A DNA stretch of 64,000 bases from Alentia gelatinosa (taxonomy: Eukaryota; Annelida; Polychaeta; Phyllodocida; Polynoidae). Under the pieces are notes generated by a model, which ran no database searches, was not told where the DNA came from, and saw only the letters and a program-made list of their open reading frames with translations. Positions 1-9,082 of the stretch are shown one piece after another. Location: NCBI GenBank assembly GCA_950022655.1, contig OX465580.1, forward strand, positions 44,204,028-44,268,027, written 5' to 3'. The number at the start of each line of letters is the position of its first letter. Positions within the stretch are counted from its first letter, which is position 1. The translations under genes and the position numbers were made by a program.

Positions 1-136
1 ACCAATATTTATTTGGATTTAAGGTTCATCCGTGGAGGTATATTTTGAGAAGTATGGGATTTCCAGCAAGTGATTTTGATATCAAAATACTGCCTGCGAT
101 TTGCATTGATACACTCAGTGAATCGTGAGCTGATCG
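1..136. other. Unannotated flank
   Basis: AT-rich sequence before the first recognisable element. It contains the short palindrome TTTTGATATCAAAA near position 68. No coding potential or repeat boundary was seen. Confidence 0.4.
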
Positions 137-139
137 TAA

Positions 140-1121
140 GGCCAGGCGTCTATCTACTACGATAGAAATTTAGACCTACCGTTATGGCACCGATACAAAA
201 AGCAAGTATCGGAGACGTATCGGAAAGGTACACATTCGTAGACATATTTCTAGACATGCCAATTCCCCATGCATCACCGGGGGCTCCCCTGTCAAAAAAG
301 GTGATCATGGTCACGATATTCCCCACGATATTACCAGGGTTAAAGTGCATATCTTGAGGTGGTATCTTCATTTTTAGATTTCATTTCATTTTACGATACA
401 CTATAATTCAGGAAATGTCGCATTGATAATGTTTCCCAGGGAACATGGAACAACAATGTAAATTTTTTCAGGCACTAAAAGCTCCGTTCCAAGTAAAACT
501 AAGAAAATATTTATCTAAGATTCCTAAGCCGGGCCCCCACCTACCATGATGGTCTACGACATACTTCCCGATAGCTACGATTTGAAATGCCCAAATCGCG
601 ACCTATCGGGAGGTCCCTGATAGTTTCAAATCGTTGAAATCGTAGAGCGTACAAACGCCTTGGGAGGACCAAAAACATCATATTTACATCGATTATACAT
701 CTATATGCGCCCTTCCTAATTCCAGAATTTCATAATTTTACACCAATTATTTAATCTACAAGAGATATTTTCCTGTTAAATCACCTCCAATAAGCTACGA
801 CAGTTTATGACCTCACGATAGAATCGGAATGGTGTCGGGAAGGCCGTCGTAAGGCCAATCGAATCGTGGTAGGTGGGGGCCCGGCTTTAAATTTGATAAA
901 GACTCACTGAATTTAACATGTTTAAATGTTGTAAACACCCTACTATACACGTTTTTCATCGGCACCAAATCATAGAGCCCTATTTTGTATCGGGGCCTAA
1001 TCGCAGAGAGGTGGTCAACTGCCCCGATATTGGGTGACCTTCAGATGCGATTTTGATTTTATATCGTGAGGTCCGGGGTAGACCATATCGGAGCGCTTTC
1101 GTAGTAGGTGGACGCTGGGCC
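140..1121. mobile_element. TAA-flanked DNA transposon (MITE-like), split by a nested element
   Basis: The left end GGCCAGGCGTCTATCTACTA and the right end, read in reverse complement, GGCCCAGCGTCCACCTACTA form terminal inverted repeats. Both ends are flanked by TAA (137-139 and 1122-1124), which looks like a 3-bp target duplication. The interior has short GATATCGG-type and CGATAC-type motifs and no coding frame. A second element sits inside at about 527-887, so the true unit is about 620 bp. The same termini occur at 24230-24879. A TAA/TTA duplication is typical of PIF/Harbinger elements, but assignment to that superfamily is inference, because no transposase is present. Confidence 0.7.
527..887. 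mobile_element. Nested MITE with GCCGGGCCCCCACC termini
   Basis: The sequence starts AGCCGGGCCCCCACCTACCA and ends with its near-perfect inverse, TGGTAGGTGGGGGCCCGGCT. It lies wholly inside the 140-1121 element, so it inserted later. TAA is present next to both ends, although the exact duplication is blurred by one base. The body carries repeated TATCGGGAGGTC and CTACGATT motifs like those of its host element. A longer relative starts at 32148 and shares the segments around 560-670 and 685-800. It has about 225 bp extra between them, so this copy looks like an internal-deletion derivative. There is no coding potential. Confidence 0.7.
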
Positions 1122-1124
1122 TAA

Positions 1125-1923
1125 AGCCGGGCTCCCACTGTCCCGGCACACTACGAAAAGTGCTGCGATTGGGCTATGATACAAAATTGTCTAATCGTAG
1201 AGCTATCAGGAGGGATCTGTCGGAGTGTGTCGCAGTGTGTCGGAACTGGTTTAGCAGCAATAAAAAGAAGACCACGGAACCGACACACACTACGATTCAA
1301 GAAGTATACGCCAATGCAAATCTCAGGCAAATAATGAACATTATTTGTTAACCTTTTGGCTACACTATGATGCCTGGAGGCATTCCTGGGTGTAGTACAT
1401 TCTGATGCCTGGAGGCATTCCCTGGTGTAGTATGCTATGATGCCTGGAGGCATTCCCAGGCATAGTACACCATGATGCCTGGAAGCATTCCCAGGCATAG
1501 TATGCTATGATGCCTGGAGGCATTCCCAGGCCTAGTACTCTGATATCAGGCGGAATCAATCAAGATGCGGTGACTGAGCAATTGTGTAGGGACGCTCCCA
1601 GGGCAATTGCTATTTTGAGGGGCCGAAAACCAACAGAGGAGGGGTGCATAGGTTACACATAGTAGAGAATGGTTCCGACACACTCCGACACACTCCGACA
1701 AATCGAACATGTTCGATTTTGTCAGAAGGCCTACGACACAGCATTTCTATCATAGCACTATCGGAGTGTGTCGGAGTGTGTCATAGTACTCATCGGAACA
1801 CAAACCCACTTCCACGATAGAGCCTTTCCTTCCAACGCAAATTTCATTTTTTTCATCGGAATGCTTGTCGCAAGGCTATCATAGAGTGACGGAGGCGCAA
1901 ATCGTGATAGTGGGATACCCCTT
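1125..1923. mobile_element. TAA-flanked MITE carrying a minisatellite
   Basis: It begins AGCCGGGCTCCCACTGTC straight after the TAA that closes the preceding element. It ends near 1923 with an imperfect inverse (reverse complement AAGGGGTATCCCACTATC), followed by TAA at 1924-1926. The interior contains repeated CGGAGTGTGT words on both sides of a 35-bp minisatellite. The shared TAA suggests insertion at the target duplication left by its neighbour. The termini are more diverged than those of the other two elements, so the family assignment is less certain. Confidence 0.55.
1368..1541. repeat. 35-bp minisatellite, five units
   Basis: Units start TGATGCCTGGAGGCATTCC at 1368, 1403, 1438, 1473 and 1508, a strict 35-bp period. 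Each unit holds a small inverted repeat, TGCCtggaGGCA. The open frames seen here on the minus strand come from the repeat being open in several frames and are not genes. Confidence 0.9.
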
Positions 1924-1926
1924 TAA

Positions 1927-2515
1927 CTGTGGTCACCGTTTTTTATATTGCCAAAATTAGCCCATTTTTATTAAAGGACGTTGCCCGGTCACAGGCGACC
2001 GTCCTTATAGTGTTAACATTAAAAAGGATCCTTTGTTCAACTGAAATGAGACATGATTCTATCAATTACATAAAGAGAGAGAAAATAATTTGCTCACAAA
2101 AAGAAAGAAATATGATTTACCCTGAGTAATTGCTTATAAAATTTAACATTTTGGCACGCTAATGTCGACATCCTTTTATGTCTAAATGTCATTCGAATAA
2201 AATGTTGGTAGTTAATTTTACCATGAAATCTAATATAAATAATAATGTAACATGCGGTTGTGTCCGACCAAAAAAGATGCTTGGGTCCGTAATGTGACGT
2301 TAAAATTTCTCTTGTTGCCAGTGGTCCACATGTAATATTTCAGTATTGGCTACTGCGCTAATATGGAGTTACAACACTAAAGTGAGTATTCCACCGACAT
2401 GATCCCTTTGCCGACAGAACCCTCTAGTACCGCACATGATCTGGCATTGTTACATATAGTGTCTCGCTTTGTTTGAATTGTTGGATTGAATGCGAATTGC
2501 CATGAAGCAATCACT
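1927..2515. other. Unannotated spacer
   Basis: AT-rich sequence between the MITE cluster and the Ngaro-type element. No coding or repeat structure was recognised. Confidence 0.4.
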
Positions 2516-2699
2516 ATGGGTAACCCATGGCCGTTGGTCAGGGGTGGTCATTGCTCCCCCTGACACTCCCCCCGCACACCCTGCGCACTTCCCCCTGGTG
2601 TCGGTCACGTGAACCCCGCGGTCACGTGGCCCACCGCGTCTCTGACCTCCACCTCATTCTGCTCCTGTTCTCCACTACGTTCACACGTATTTTTCTTTC
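2516..2699 (+). repeat. Split direct repeat A1 (left terminus)
   Basis: About 184 bp starting ATGGGTAACCCATGGCCG. It matches A2 at 6949-7132 with about three visible differences. It begins with a short palindrome (GGGTAACCC) and contains CACGTG-type words. Transcription probably starts in or near it, but no clear TATA box is visible. Confidence 0.9.
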
Positions 2700-2812
2700 T
2701 CCCACTTTTGGCCTACTCTCCACGCCGTCTCTAGATACTCCCCGAGTATCTGACCGTGCAGAGACTAGTGTCTAAATACGGGTAAAGTCTGGTGAAATAC
2801 AGGGCACACAGA

Positions 2813-3673
2813 ATGGCACCACCAACTACACGCGCGCAAGCGAGCGCCTCCACGACCACGGACCAGGCCTCGGAGTCAACCGTGAGGGAGAGCGACCACG
2901 TGGACTCCGCGTCTCAGGCCGGTAGCCTCCGGTCGGCCCGCCTCGTGGCCGTAGAGACCGGACTCTCGGATATGAGTAAGAAGCTGGACGCACTCATTCA
3001 ACTGCAGACCCAACGGTCGACGGGACGGGCATCACCCCCTACGGTTCGTTCAGTCGCCGAGGTACGGACTCGGGACTGGGCTGAGGATCAAGCCGGCCGC
3101 GCCATGCCTCCACCTCGCCAGCTTCGAGACCGCTACGCCGGAGACCCGTACATCCAACGCGAGCTCGACCGTGAGGCCATACGGCATGACAGAAAGGCTG
3201 GTAAGCTACAATCCGATATACATGTTACACGATTGATTAGTAAACCGTATATGTTCGTCGATAGGGAGGGGGTCTACACGTTGGCCCAGAAGTTAGAGTT
3301 GAGGGGGACCCTAGGACCCCTTGAATACCTGAGTGCGTTCATCGGTCTCCTCGGGGATGACCGTGCTGTGGACCCCGCGGACCGTGAGGATATGTTCAGG
3401 CATTTACACCAGGTATTGATAGACGCCCAGAGCCGGCCGTGGGCCGGAGTGAGGAGGTGGTTGAACCACGTGTTTGACCAGATCGAGACCGGGAGATTGG
3501 CGTGGTCGGATTACTCGCGCATCCAGGAGGAGCGAGTCCGACTCGCGATGACGACCAGGACGGTCACTAGCGGCGGAGACGCGGGGAAGGCCCGGGGGCG
3601 CGAATTGCCATGCCGGCAATTTAATTCCGAGAAGGGGTGCCGCCACAGGAACGGCCACGCGACGGACCCGTGA
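2813..3673 (+). CDS. gag: Gag-like protein of the Ngaro-type element (C-terminus frameshifted)
   Basis: This putative capsid/nucleic-acid-binding protein would package element RNA. I start it at the ATG at 2813, in the context ACAGAATGG; the frame is open about 20 bases further upstream but without an ATG. The N-terminus is rich in Ser, Thr and Gln. A probable short coiled coil (SDMSKKLDALIQLQ) follows, then a charged region. Before the stop come CRQFNSEKGC and a His-rich stretch. The next segment in the +1 frame (about 3674-3855) reads HVCSYCDSVGRQCGHSLHAC, so one frameshift near 3640-3672 probably splits a Cys/His zinc-binding C-terminus. The sequence is typical of GC-rich DIRS-order Gag proteins, which are poorly conserved; the role rests mainly on position before RT. 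Confidence 0.7.
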   Translation: MAPPTTRAQASASTTTDQASESTVRESDHVDSASQAGSLRSARLVAVETGLSDMSKKLDALIQLQTQRSTGRASPPTVRSVAEVRTRDWAEDQAGRAMPPPRQLRDRYAGDPYIQRELDREAIRHDRKAGKLQSDIHVTRLISKPYMFVDREGVYTLAQKLELRGTLGPLEYLSAFIGLLGDDRAVDPADREDMFRHLHQVLIDAQSRPWAGVRRWLNHVFDQIETGRLAWSDYSRIQEERVRLAMTTRTVTSGGDAGKARGRELPCRQFNSEKGCRHRNGHATDP

Positions 3674-5580
3674 GATGGCTGCACGTGTGCTCGTACTGCG
3701 ACTCCGTGGGGAGGCAGTGCGGCCATTCGTTACACGCGTGTAACCGGAAACTTGGGTACACGATGGGTTACGACAACAGCCAGGCAGGACCCACACCAGC
3801 ACCCTGGCGAGCACCCCAAGGCGGACACGCACCCCAGGCCGTGTCCGAGTGTTAGTGTTACTGCGCCAGCAGGGGACGACCCAAGTAACACTCCGGATTT
3901 TGGGGGACTAAAGGAAGTCGGCCGGACCGGAATTCCCGCCCCCGGACTCCGCACGGACCCGGAGGCCTTCATGGAACATAGGCGGGCCGAGTGGCCCCGC
4001 TTCACCAACGCCGGCCCCCCGGCGAACGGCCATATCTACGAGGCGGTCCGGGCCTCGGGCCTGCCCAACGCCCTGTGCACAAAGATAACCCTGCCGACGG
4101 ACCTCAAACTACGGGCGTGGGAGCACTACCTGACGGGCATGGAAGGAAAGGGGGAACTCCTCGGGTTCATAAGATACGGATTCCCCCTCGGCTACCTCGG
4201 GCCGGCCAGCGACACTCGGGACGTCCCCAACCATCCGAGCGCCACCGGATTCCCGAAGCAAGTCGGGGATTTTATCCGAAAGGAGCGTGGGTTCTCGAAC
4301 CTCATGGGACCGTTCACGGAGGCCCCCTTCGAGCCGTGGTGCCACGTTTCGCCGTTGATGTCCCGGGAGAAGCGCGGATCCGAGGCCCGCCGTGTCATAA
4401 CGGATATGACCTTCCCCTGGGACCGTAGTGTCAACGCGTACGTGATGAAGAACGCGGTCTACGGAGAAGAACGAGAACACAGCCTCCCTACGGTCGACGG
4501 TTTCGTCGCCCGGCTCGTGGCCTCGGGGCCAGAGAGCTACATGGGGACCATCGACATTAGGTGCGATCCCCTCGACTGGCCTCTGCTGTGCTTCATGTGG
4601 GACGGGGAATATTATTGTGATGCCGCCATGCCGTTCGGCGCCCGCGCGTCCTCGTATCACATGCAGTGTGTGGCCGAGGCCATCGTGGGGATACTCGCCG
4701 GGAAGGGTGTCGAGGCCGTCATGTATCTGGACGACCTCATCATACTGTCACCGTCGAGGGAGAAAGCGGCCTCGGACTTCGCCATAGCCCTAGACTTATT
4801 CGCCGAGCTCGGCCTCCCCGAGGCCCGCGAAAAGGCACAGGCACCTAGTCAGACCGTGCGCTGGCTAGGCATAGAGATCAACGCGGCAGAAATGTCCCTC
4901 ACCATCCCTCAGGACAAGTTGGAGGACGTGCGGGAACACGTTGGGGCGGTCGCCAAGAAGCGGTCGCTGATGAAGCGACAGCTTCAATCCGTCCTCGGCA
5001 AAATCCTGCACGTCGCCAAATGTATCCGCCCGGCGAGGCCGTTTGTCAGCAAACTACTGGAGGCCCTACGGTCGATGGACGGGTTCTACATCAACGTAAG
5101 GTCGGACATGCGACAGGACCTCCAGTGGTTCCTACGGTTTGCCGCCGGGTGGAATGGGCACGCCCTCATCCCTCGAGGGCCGGCAACAAAGTGTATCACG
5201 GTCGACGCCTGCCTTTCGGGCGTGGGGGGGTACCGACGGCCGTGCGGCCTACGCGTCCCAGGTTTGTCCCATCAATGACCCTGTGGACTGCATTTCTGAA
5301 CTCGAGGCCCTGAACACCATCTATGCTCTCCACACGTTCCTCGGGGACCGTGATCGTGGGACCAGAATCGAGGTCTTCTGTGACAACATGGGGACTGTCC
5401 AGGCACTCACGTCGGGGCGGGCACGCAACCGCGTTCTCGCCGAGTGTGCCCGACAGGCCTGGATGGTTCAGGCCAAGCTGCAAGTCGACCTGGTCTACAC
5501 ACACGTCCCCGGGGTCCTCAACACGGTCGCCGACGCACTCAGTAGGGCCCACCTGTCCTCGAGGGATTTTAATAACGCTG
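3674..5580 (+). pseudogene. Reverse transcriptase-RNase H of the Ngaro-type element (frameshifted)
   Basis: This enzyme would copy element RNA and remove the RNA strand. The RT frame runs to a stop at 5276-5278; its first ATG is at 3971. RT landmarks are TDMTFPWDRSVNAYV, motif A (TIDI, Asp codon at 4553), motif B (MPFGARASSYHMQ), motif C YLDD (4724-4735), and then LGIEIN and thumb sequence. Motif A runs straight from IDI into RCDPLDWPLL. The aromatic/Arg-containing residues normally found between these two parts in DIRS-order RTs are absent, suggesting a small in-frame deletion. RNase H begins at VDACLSGVGG (Asp at 5204). The frame changes at a run of seven G (5224-5230) and continues with ELEALN (Glu 5304), FCDN (Asp 5382) and ADALSR (Asp 5532). 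All four RNase H acidic residues are present across the break. The product is probably inactive. Confidence 0.85.
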
Positions 5581-5598
5581 CATGCCTTATGAGATATC

Positions 5599-6628
5599 AT
5601 GATCTGTGGTCCGTGGTGCCTTGTAATCATTCTTCATTTGTGCCTGTGCTTCGGCTGTCCTGCAGATCCGGCGCTACGCTCTCTCCAACGGAAGGCATCT
5701 GCGCGGCAGGCCGAGGCACGTGCCCCAGGCACGTTCGCGAACCAGAAGAGCGCCGTGTCCACCTACCTCGCCTTCTGCCGACGGACGAGGACCGACCCGC
5801 AGGCACCGTCCGTGAGTTTCATCACGGCCTTCCTAGAGTACCTCGCGGACCACGCCCCCTCGCCGGCGACCGTGGCCAACCAGCTCTCGCACGTGAGGAC
5901 ACACCTACGGCTCTCGGGCGGGGACGTTACGGCTACAGAGGACGTGAGGGTCAGGAGGGCCCTCGACGCCATGAGGAGGAACAAGGCCTACACACCGAAT
6001 GTCAAGCCTCCGATCCCCATGGCCGCCCTCCAGGGGATCCTCGAGCAACTGTCGGACACGCCCCTCGACCTGACCCTACGGGCCGCGTTCCTCCTCCTGT
6101 ATTACGCCGCACTGCGGCAGAGCGAGGTCGCCCCGCCTACGGCCAGGGCATTCGATCCGGTGCGCCACCTCTCACGTGGGGACGTGGTGCTCACGGCAGA
6201 TCACGTGGCGGTCCGCATCAAGGCCGCCAAGAACCTTCAATGCGTGGGGGAGGAAAAACACGTGAGGCTCCAATCCTCCCCGGACCCGAGGTCGTGCCCG
6301 GTGACGGCCGTGAGGAATATGCTCGCCGCGGTCCCCACGTTGATACCGACAGATCCGTTTCCTGCTCAACGCTGACAGGTCGCTAATAACGACGCGGTCG
6401 CTGTCAAAGGAGTGGGAGCGGCTCAACACCACAGCAGGCCACCCCCCTAAGACCTATACTCTACACAGCCTGAGAAAGGCCGCCGCCACTCAGGCCTTCC
6501 AGGCCGGGGTTTCAGAACTCTCCATACAACGCTACGGGGGGTGGCGCTCAAATGCACACAGGAGATACATAAGAGACTCGAACGCACAAGAAGTGAATGC
6601 ATCCCTCATACAGTCCCTCAACCAGTGA
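5599..6628 (+). pseudogene. Tyrosine recombinase (integrase) of the Ngaro-type element, one frameshift
   Basis: This recombinase would integrate the circular DNA copy. The ORF starts at ATG 5599 and overlaps the end of the RNase H frame in another phase. An N-terminal SAM-like core-binding domain is suggested by ANQKSAVSTYLAFC and VANQLSHVRTHLRL. The catalytic domain has ALRQSE with the first Arg at 6115. The frame shifts near 6350-6356 and continues to a TGA at 6626-6628. In this second part lie HSLR (His 6464, second Arg 6473), GGWRS (Trp 6542, in the His/Trp position) and RRYI, with the likely nucleophilic Tyr at 6566. All the signature residues are therefore present, and only the frameshift disables it. 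No methyltransferase domain of the DIRS1 type was seen, in line with Ngaro. Confidence 0.88.
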
Positions 6629-6682
6629 CTCACATCCCTCACAAACTTTTTCCCTCCCACCTCGCCTCATTTTTCTGGTTTT

Positions 6683-6951
6683 GGCGTTTTTATACCTCAT
6701 ATTGTATAACCATATACTATTTGTTATACAACCATATACATAATTGACATATCATTATACCTGTCAATTACAAATATGTATCTTATACTTAATTGACCTC
6801 ATTGTATATCTGTCAATTACTTTATTTACCTTATTTCATATTAATATTTACCGTGTTAATATTCATGTCGGTAAAGGTCTATAAAATTAAAATAAATTTT
6901 ATTATTCCCAACTATCGACTTATACTTTTGTGTTCAGGGATAGGGGTAATG
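6683..6951 (+). repeat. Split direct repeat B1
   Basis: 269 bp from GGCGTTTTTATACCTC to GGGATAGGGGTAATG. It is AT-rich and full of ATTGACATA and TATAC words. It matches B2 (7174-7442) almost perfectly; one visible change is CCGTGTT against CCGTATT. It begins about 55 bp after the recombinase stop and runs directly into A2, sharing ATG. Confidence 0.92.
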
Positions 6952-7132
6952 GGTAACCCATGGCCGTTGGTCAGGGGTGGTCATTGCTCCCTCTGACACT
7001 CCCCCCGCGCACCCTGCGCACTTCCCCCTGGTGTCGGTCACGTGAACCCCGCGGTCACGTGGCCCACCGCGTCTCTGACCTCCACCTCATTCTGCTCCTG
7101 TTCTCCACTACGTTCACACATATTTTTCTTTC
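6949..7132 (+). repeat. Split direct repeat A2
   Basis: Internal copy of the left terminus. It is followed by about 40 bp of pyrimidine-rich linker (7133-7173) before B2. The B1-A2 junction mimics the joined ends of a circular intermediate. Confidence 0.92.
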
Positions 7133-7173
7133 CCACCCACCCTCACCTCTTTTTCTTATCTCCTACTCCGTAG

Positions 7174-7442
7174 GGCGTTTTTATACCTCATATTGTATAA
7201 CCATATACTATTTGTTATACAACCATATACATAATTGACATATCATTATACCTGTCAATTACAAATATGTATCTTATACTTAATTGACCTCATTGTATAT
7301 CTGTCAATTACTTTATTTACCTTATTTCATATTAATATTTACCGTATTAATATTCATGTCGGTAAAGGTCTATAAAATTAAAATAAATTTTATTATTCCC
7401 AACTATCGACTTATACTTTTGTGTTCAGGGATAGGGGTAATG
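7174..7442 (+). repeat. Split direct repeat B2 (right terminus)
   Basis: Same length as B1 (269 bp). It ends GGGATAGGGGTAATG, followed by host sequence ATGATGAG. The 3' end of the element RNA should lie in this repeat. Confidence 0.92.
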
Positions 7443-8640
7443 ATGATGAGAAATAAGTGTGTTCAAATAGAATTTTCCTAGCAGCCGGCCCGAGTCTCCC
7501 GTGCACTGACACATAATAAATTGTTCTATTCCAATTATTCCAACATTTCAAAATCTAGACTTTGCTGTGCCTTCAAGTATCTATACAAATTATTTATCGC
7601 ACACGATATGATTTCCTTACATAATGGACCAAATTGGAACTACTTTGCCGTGTGAGATTTAGCGTGATGTGCTTTTATGATCAACAAGATCTACCCCATC
7701 AAACCAAGATAAAAAGTGGGAAATTTGTGGGGAGCGTTCCCTCAGACCGATCCAACCCAGCAAGGAAATGCGATTCAATTATGTCAGGAAGTATCTGCTT
7801 ACTCCAGGAAGAATAGCTCGTCCAACCTTCTTAATAGCCACTATGGTACTGTGCACACACATCGGATAAAGGGGTAACCTACTCAATGAATCATCTTGAG
7901 ATGAGGCATATCAGTTGCAGCAGCTTTGGAATGTAACATGCTCCATACACCTGACAACCCTAAACTTTCCTGATTGAAACTTAGCTTATCTCATCGGACA
8001 TCTCTCCTTACTCCCACCAACTCACCCAATGCCCTCCTGCCATCATCAATAATTGTCATAACACCATTAGCTCCATTTCGTAGAATAAAAAGATGAAGAT
8101 AAGGCAAACATGGCGACAGCCCAATGAATCTGATCCTCATCCATTTCACTCCGGTGTCATGGCGGCGCCCTTGGGAGGCCGTAGTCGTTGTCACGTGACA
8201 CTCTCGCCATAGAGCAGCGGACTGACCGGAGCTGATTTCCGGTGATAATCCATGCTGTGCAGGCAAACTGCTGGTTAAAGCTGTTGGTGCCCGTCCAACA
8301 GACTTCACGTCATCGCATGACGTATGGGCAGTCTGGAGTGGTTGTTTGTTGAGTGAGTTTGCGCATGTGCAGAGATGGCATGTCCGGGAACGCTGTTTAG
8401 CACGAATGATTCTAATATCATGATAAACTGTTTATTAGTAGATCATGTTAAAGACACTGTCTTCATCTGCAGCAGTGATGAAGATGTCGTGTCCCACGAA
8501 TGTGAGCATAAATGTTAATCTCTCCGGTAAGGTTCTATCCACATTACGCTAATCACTAAGCCATACCAATTTAGGATAGAAATAAGATTGATAAGAGTAT
8601 TACATTTTATCTCACCCCCGGGATCATCTAATAGACATAA
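7443..8640. other. Unannotated spacer
   Basis: Mixed-composition sequence. Short open frames on both strands lack recognisable motifs. No repeat was found. Confidence 0.4.
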
Positions 8641-8936
8641 TATCGTAAAACCGGATGAGTTTTAATCTTGGCTCCCGTATGCCACTCCTGGCGTTTGGTT
8701 CCGGATACCACTTGGCTCCGCCTCGTGATATCACTACGCCAAACGCCAGTCGTGGCATACGGGAGCCAAGATTAAAACTCATCCGGTTTTGATTTTATCC
8801 TACCCCTCTCTAGAATATTTTGATATCAAAATCATGAATGAAAATCATCAAAATTCCGTATGTCCGTATGCCAGTCAGCGTGGCATACGGAATCTCAATG
8901 TTAAGCCTATGGGATTTTATATTAGGGGTAGGATAA
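8641..8936 (+). mobile_element. Two-hairpin mobile unit, copy 1
   Basis: Starts TATCGTAAAACCGGATGAG. The first module is a long hairpin (about 8645-8790) with arms of about 55 bp around a loop holding GATATC; the arms include GTATGCCACTCCTGGCGTTT. TTTTATCCTACCCC follows. The second module has the palindromic core GTATGCCAgtcagcgTGGCATAC and the closing end TTAGGGGTAGGATAA, so it is itself bounded by TATCCTACCCC and its inverse. The other three copies are at 34738, 35115 and 48651. This copy has a different middle sequence (8811-8860, with AATATTTTGATATCAAAAT) from the others. It has no ORF; I do not recognise the family. Confidence 0.75.
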
Positions 8937-8941
8937 TATAT

Positions 8942-9082
8942 GGAAACAGGGTTACTGTGGCTGTACGTGATAAATATGCGGTAAAATTGACGATAAAACG
9001 AACCGATGCCGAAGGCAGAAGTTAGTTTTATCATCAATTTTACCAAGTATTTATCACGTACAGACACAGTCAACCTGTTTTC
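8942..9082. repeat. Long imperfect hairpin adjoining the two-hairpin unit
   Basis: Arms of roughly 60 bp run from GGAAACAGGGTTACTGTGGC to its inverse ending CAACCTGTTTTC. They include GTACGTGATAAATATG and CATATTTATCACGTAC-type sequences with several mismatches. The loop is CGAACCGATGCCGAAGGC. It directly follows copy 1 and is not seen next to the other copies, so it is either a third module or a separate insertion. Confidence 0.7.

Larger units (their letters stand above)
2516..7442 (+). mobile_element. Ngaro-type tyrosine-recombinase retrotransposon
   Basis: This is a DIRS-order retroelement of about 4.9 kb with split direct repeats: A1 (2516-2699), coding region, B1 (6683-6951), A2 (6949-7132) and B2 (7174-7442). 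This arrangement marks Ngaro- and PAT-type elements, which use a tyrosine recombinase in place of a DDE integrase and insert as a circular intermediate. The coding region is strikingly GC-rich against the AT-rich host. Gag, RT with YLDD, RNase H and a recombinase with R, HxxR and Y residues follow in order. The trinucleotide ATG lies at the left end (2516-2518), the B1/A2 junction (6949-6951) and the right end (7440-7442), as expected for a recombinase crossover core. No target duplication is needed or seen. A1/A2 and B1/B2 differ at only a few visible bases, so insertion was fairly recent, but the ORFs are broken. Confidence 0.9.

Noticed and set aside
1368..1541. CRISPR-like array of 35-bp repeats
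   Set aside because: The units are contiguous without unique spacers, and the context is animal transposon DNA.
2527..2775. Open frame inside the left repeat of the Ngaro-type element, repeated at 6960-7238
   Set aside because: Same frame occurs in both A repeats and reads into non-coding sequence; no domain, so a by-product of GC-rich DNA.
4109..4660. Long minus-strand frame opposite the RT
   Set aside because: Shadow of the GC-rich RT coding strand; no recognisable motifs.
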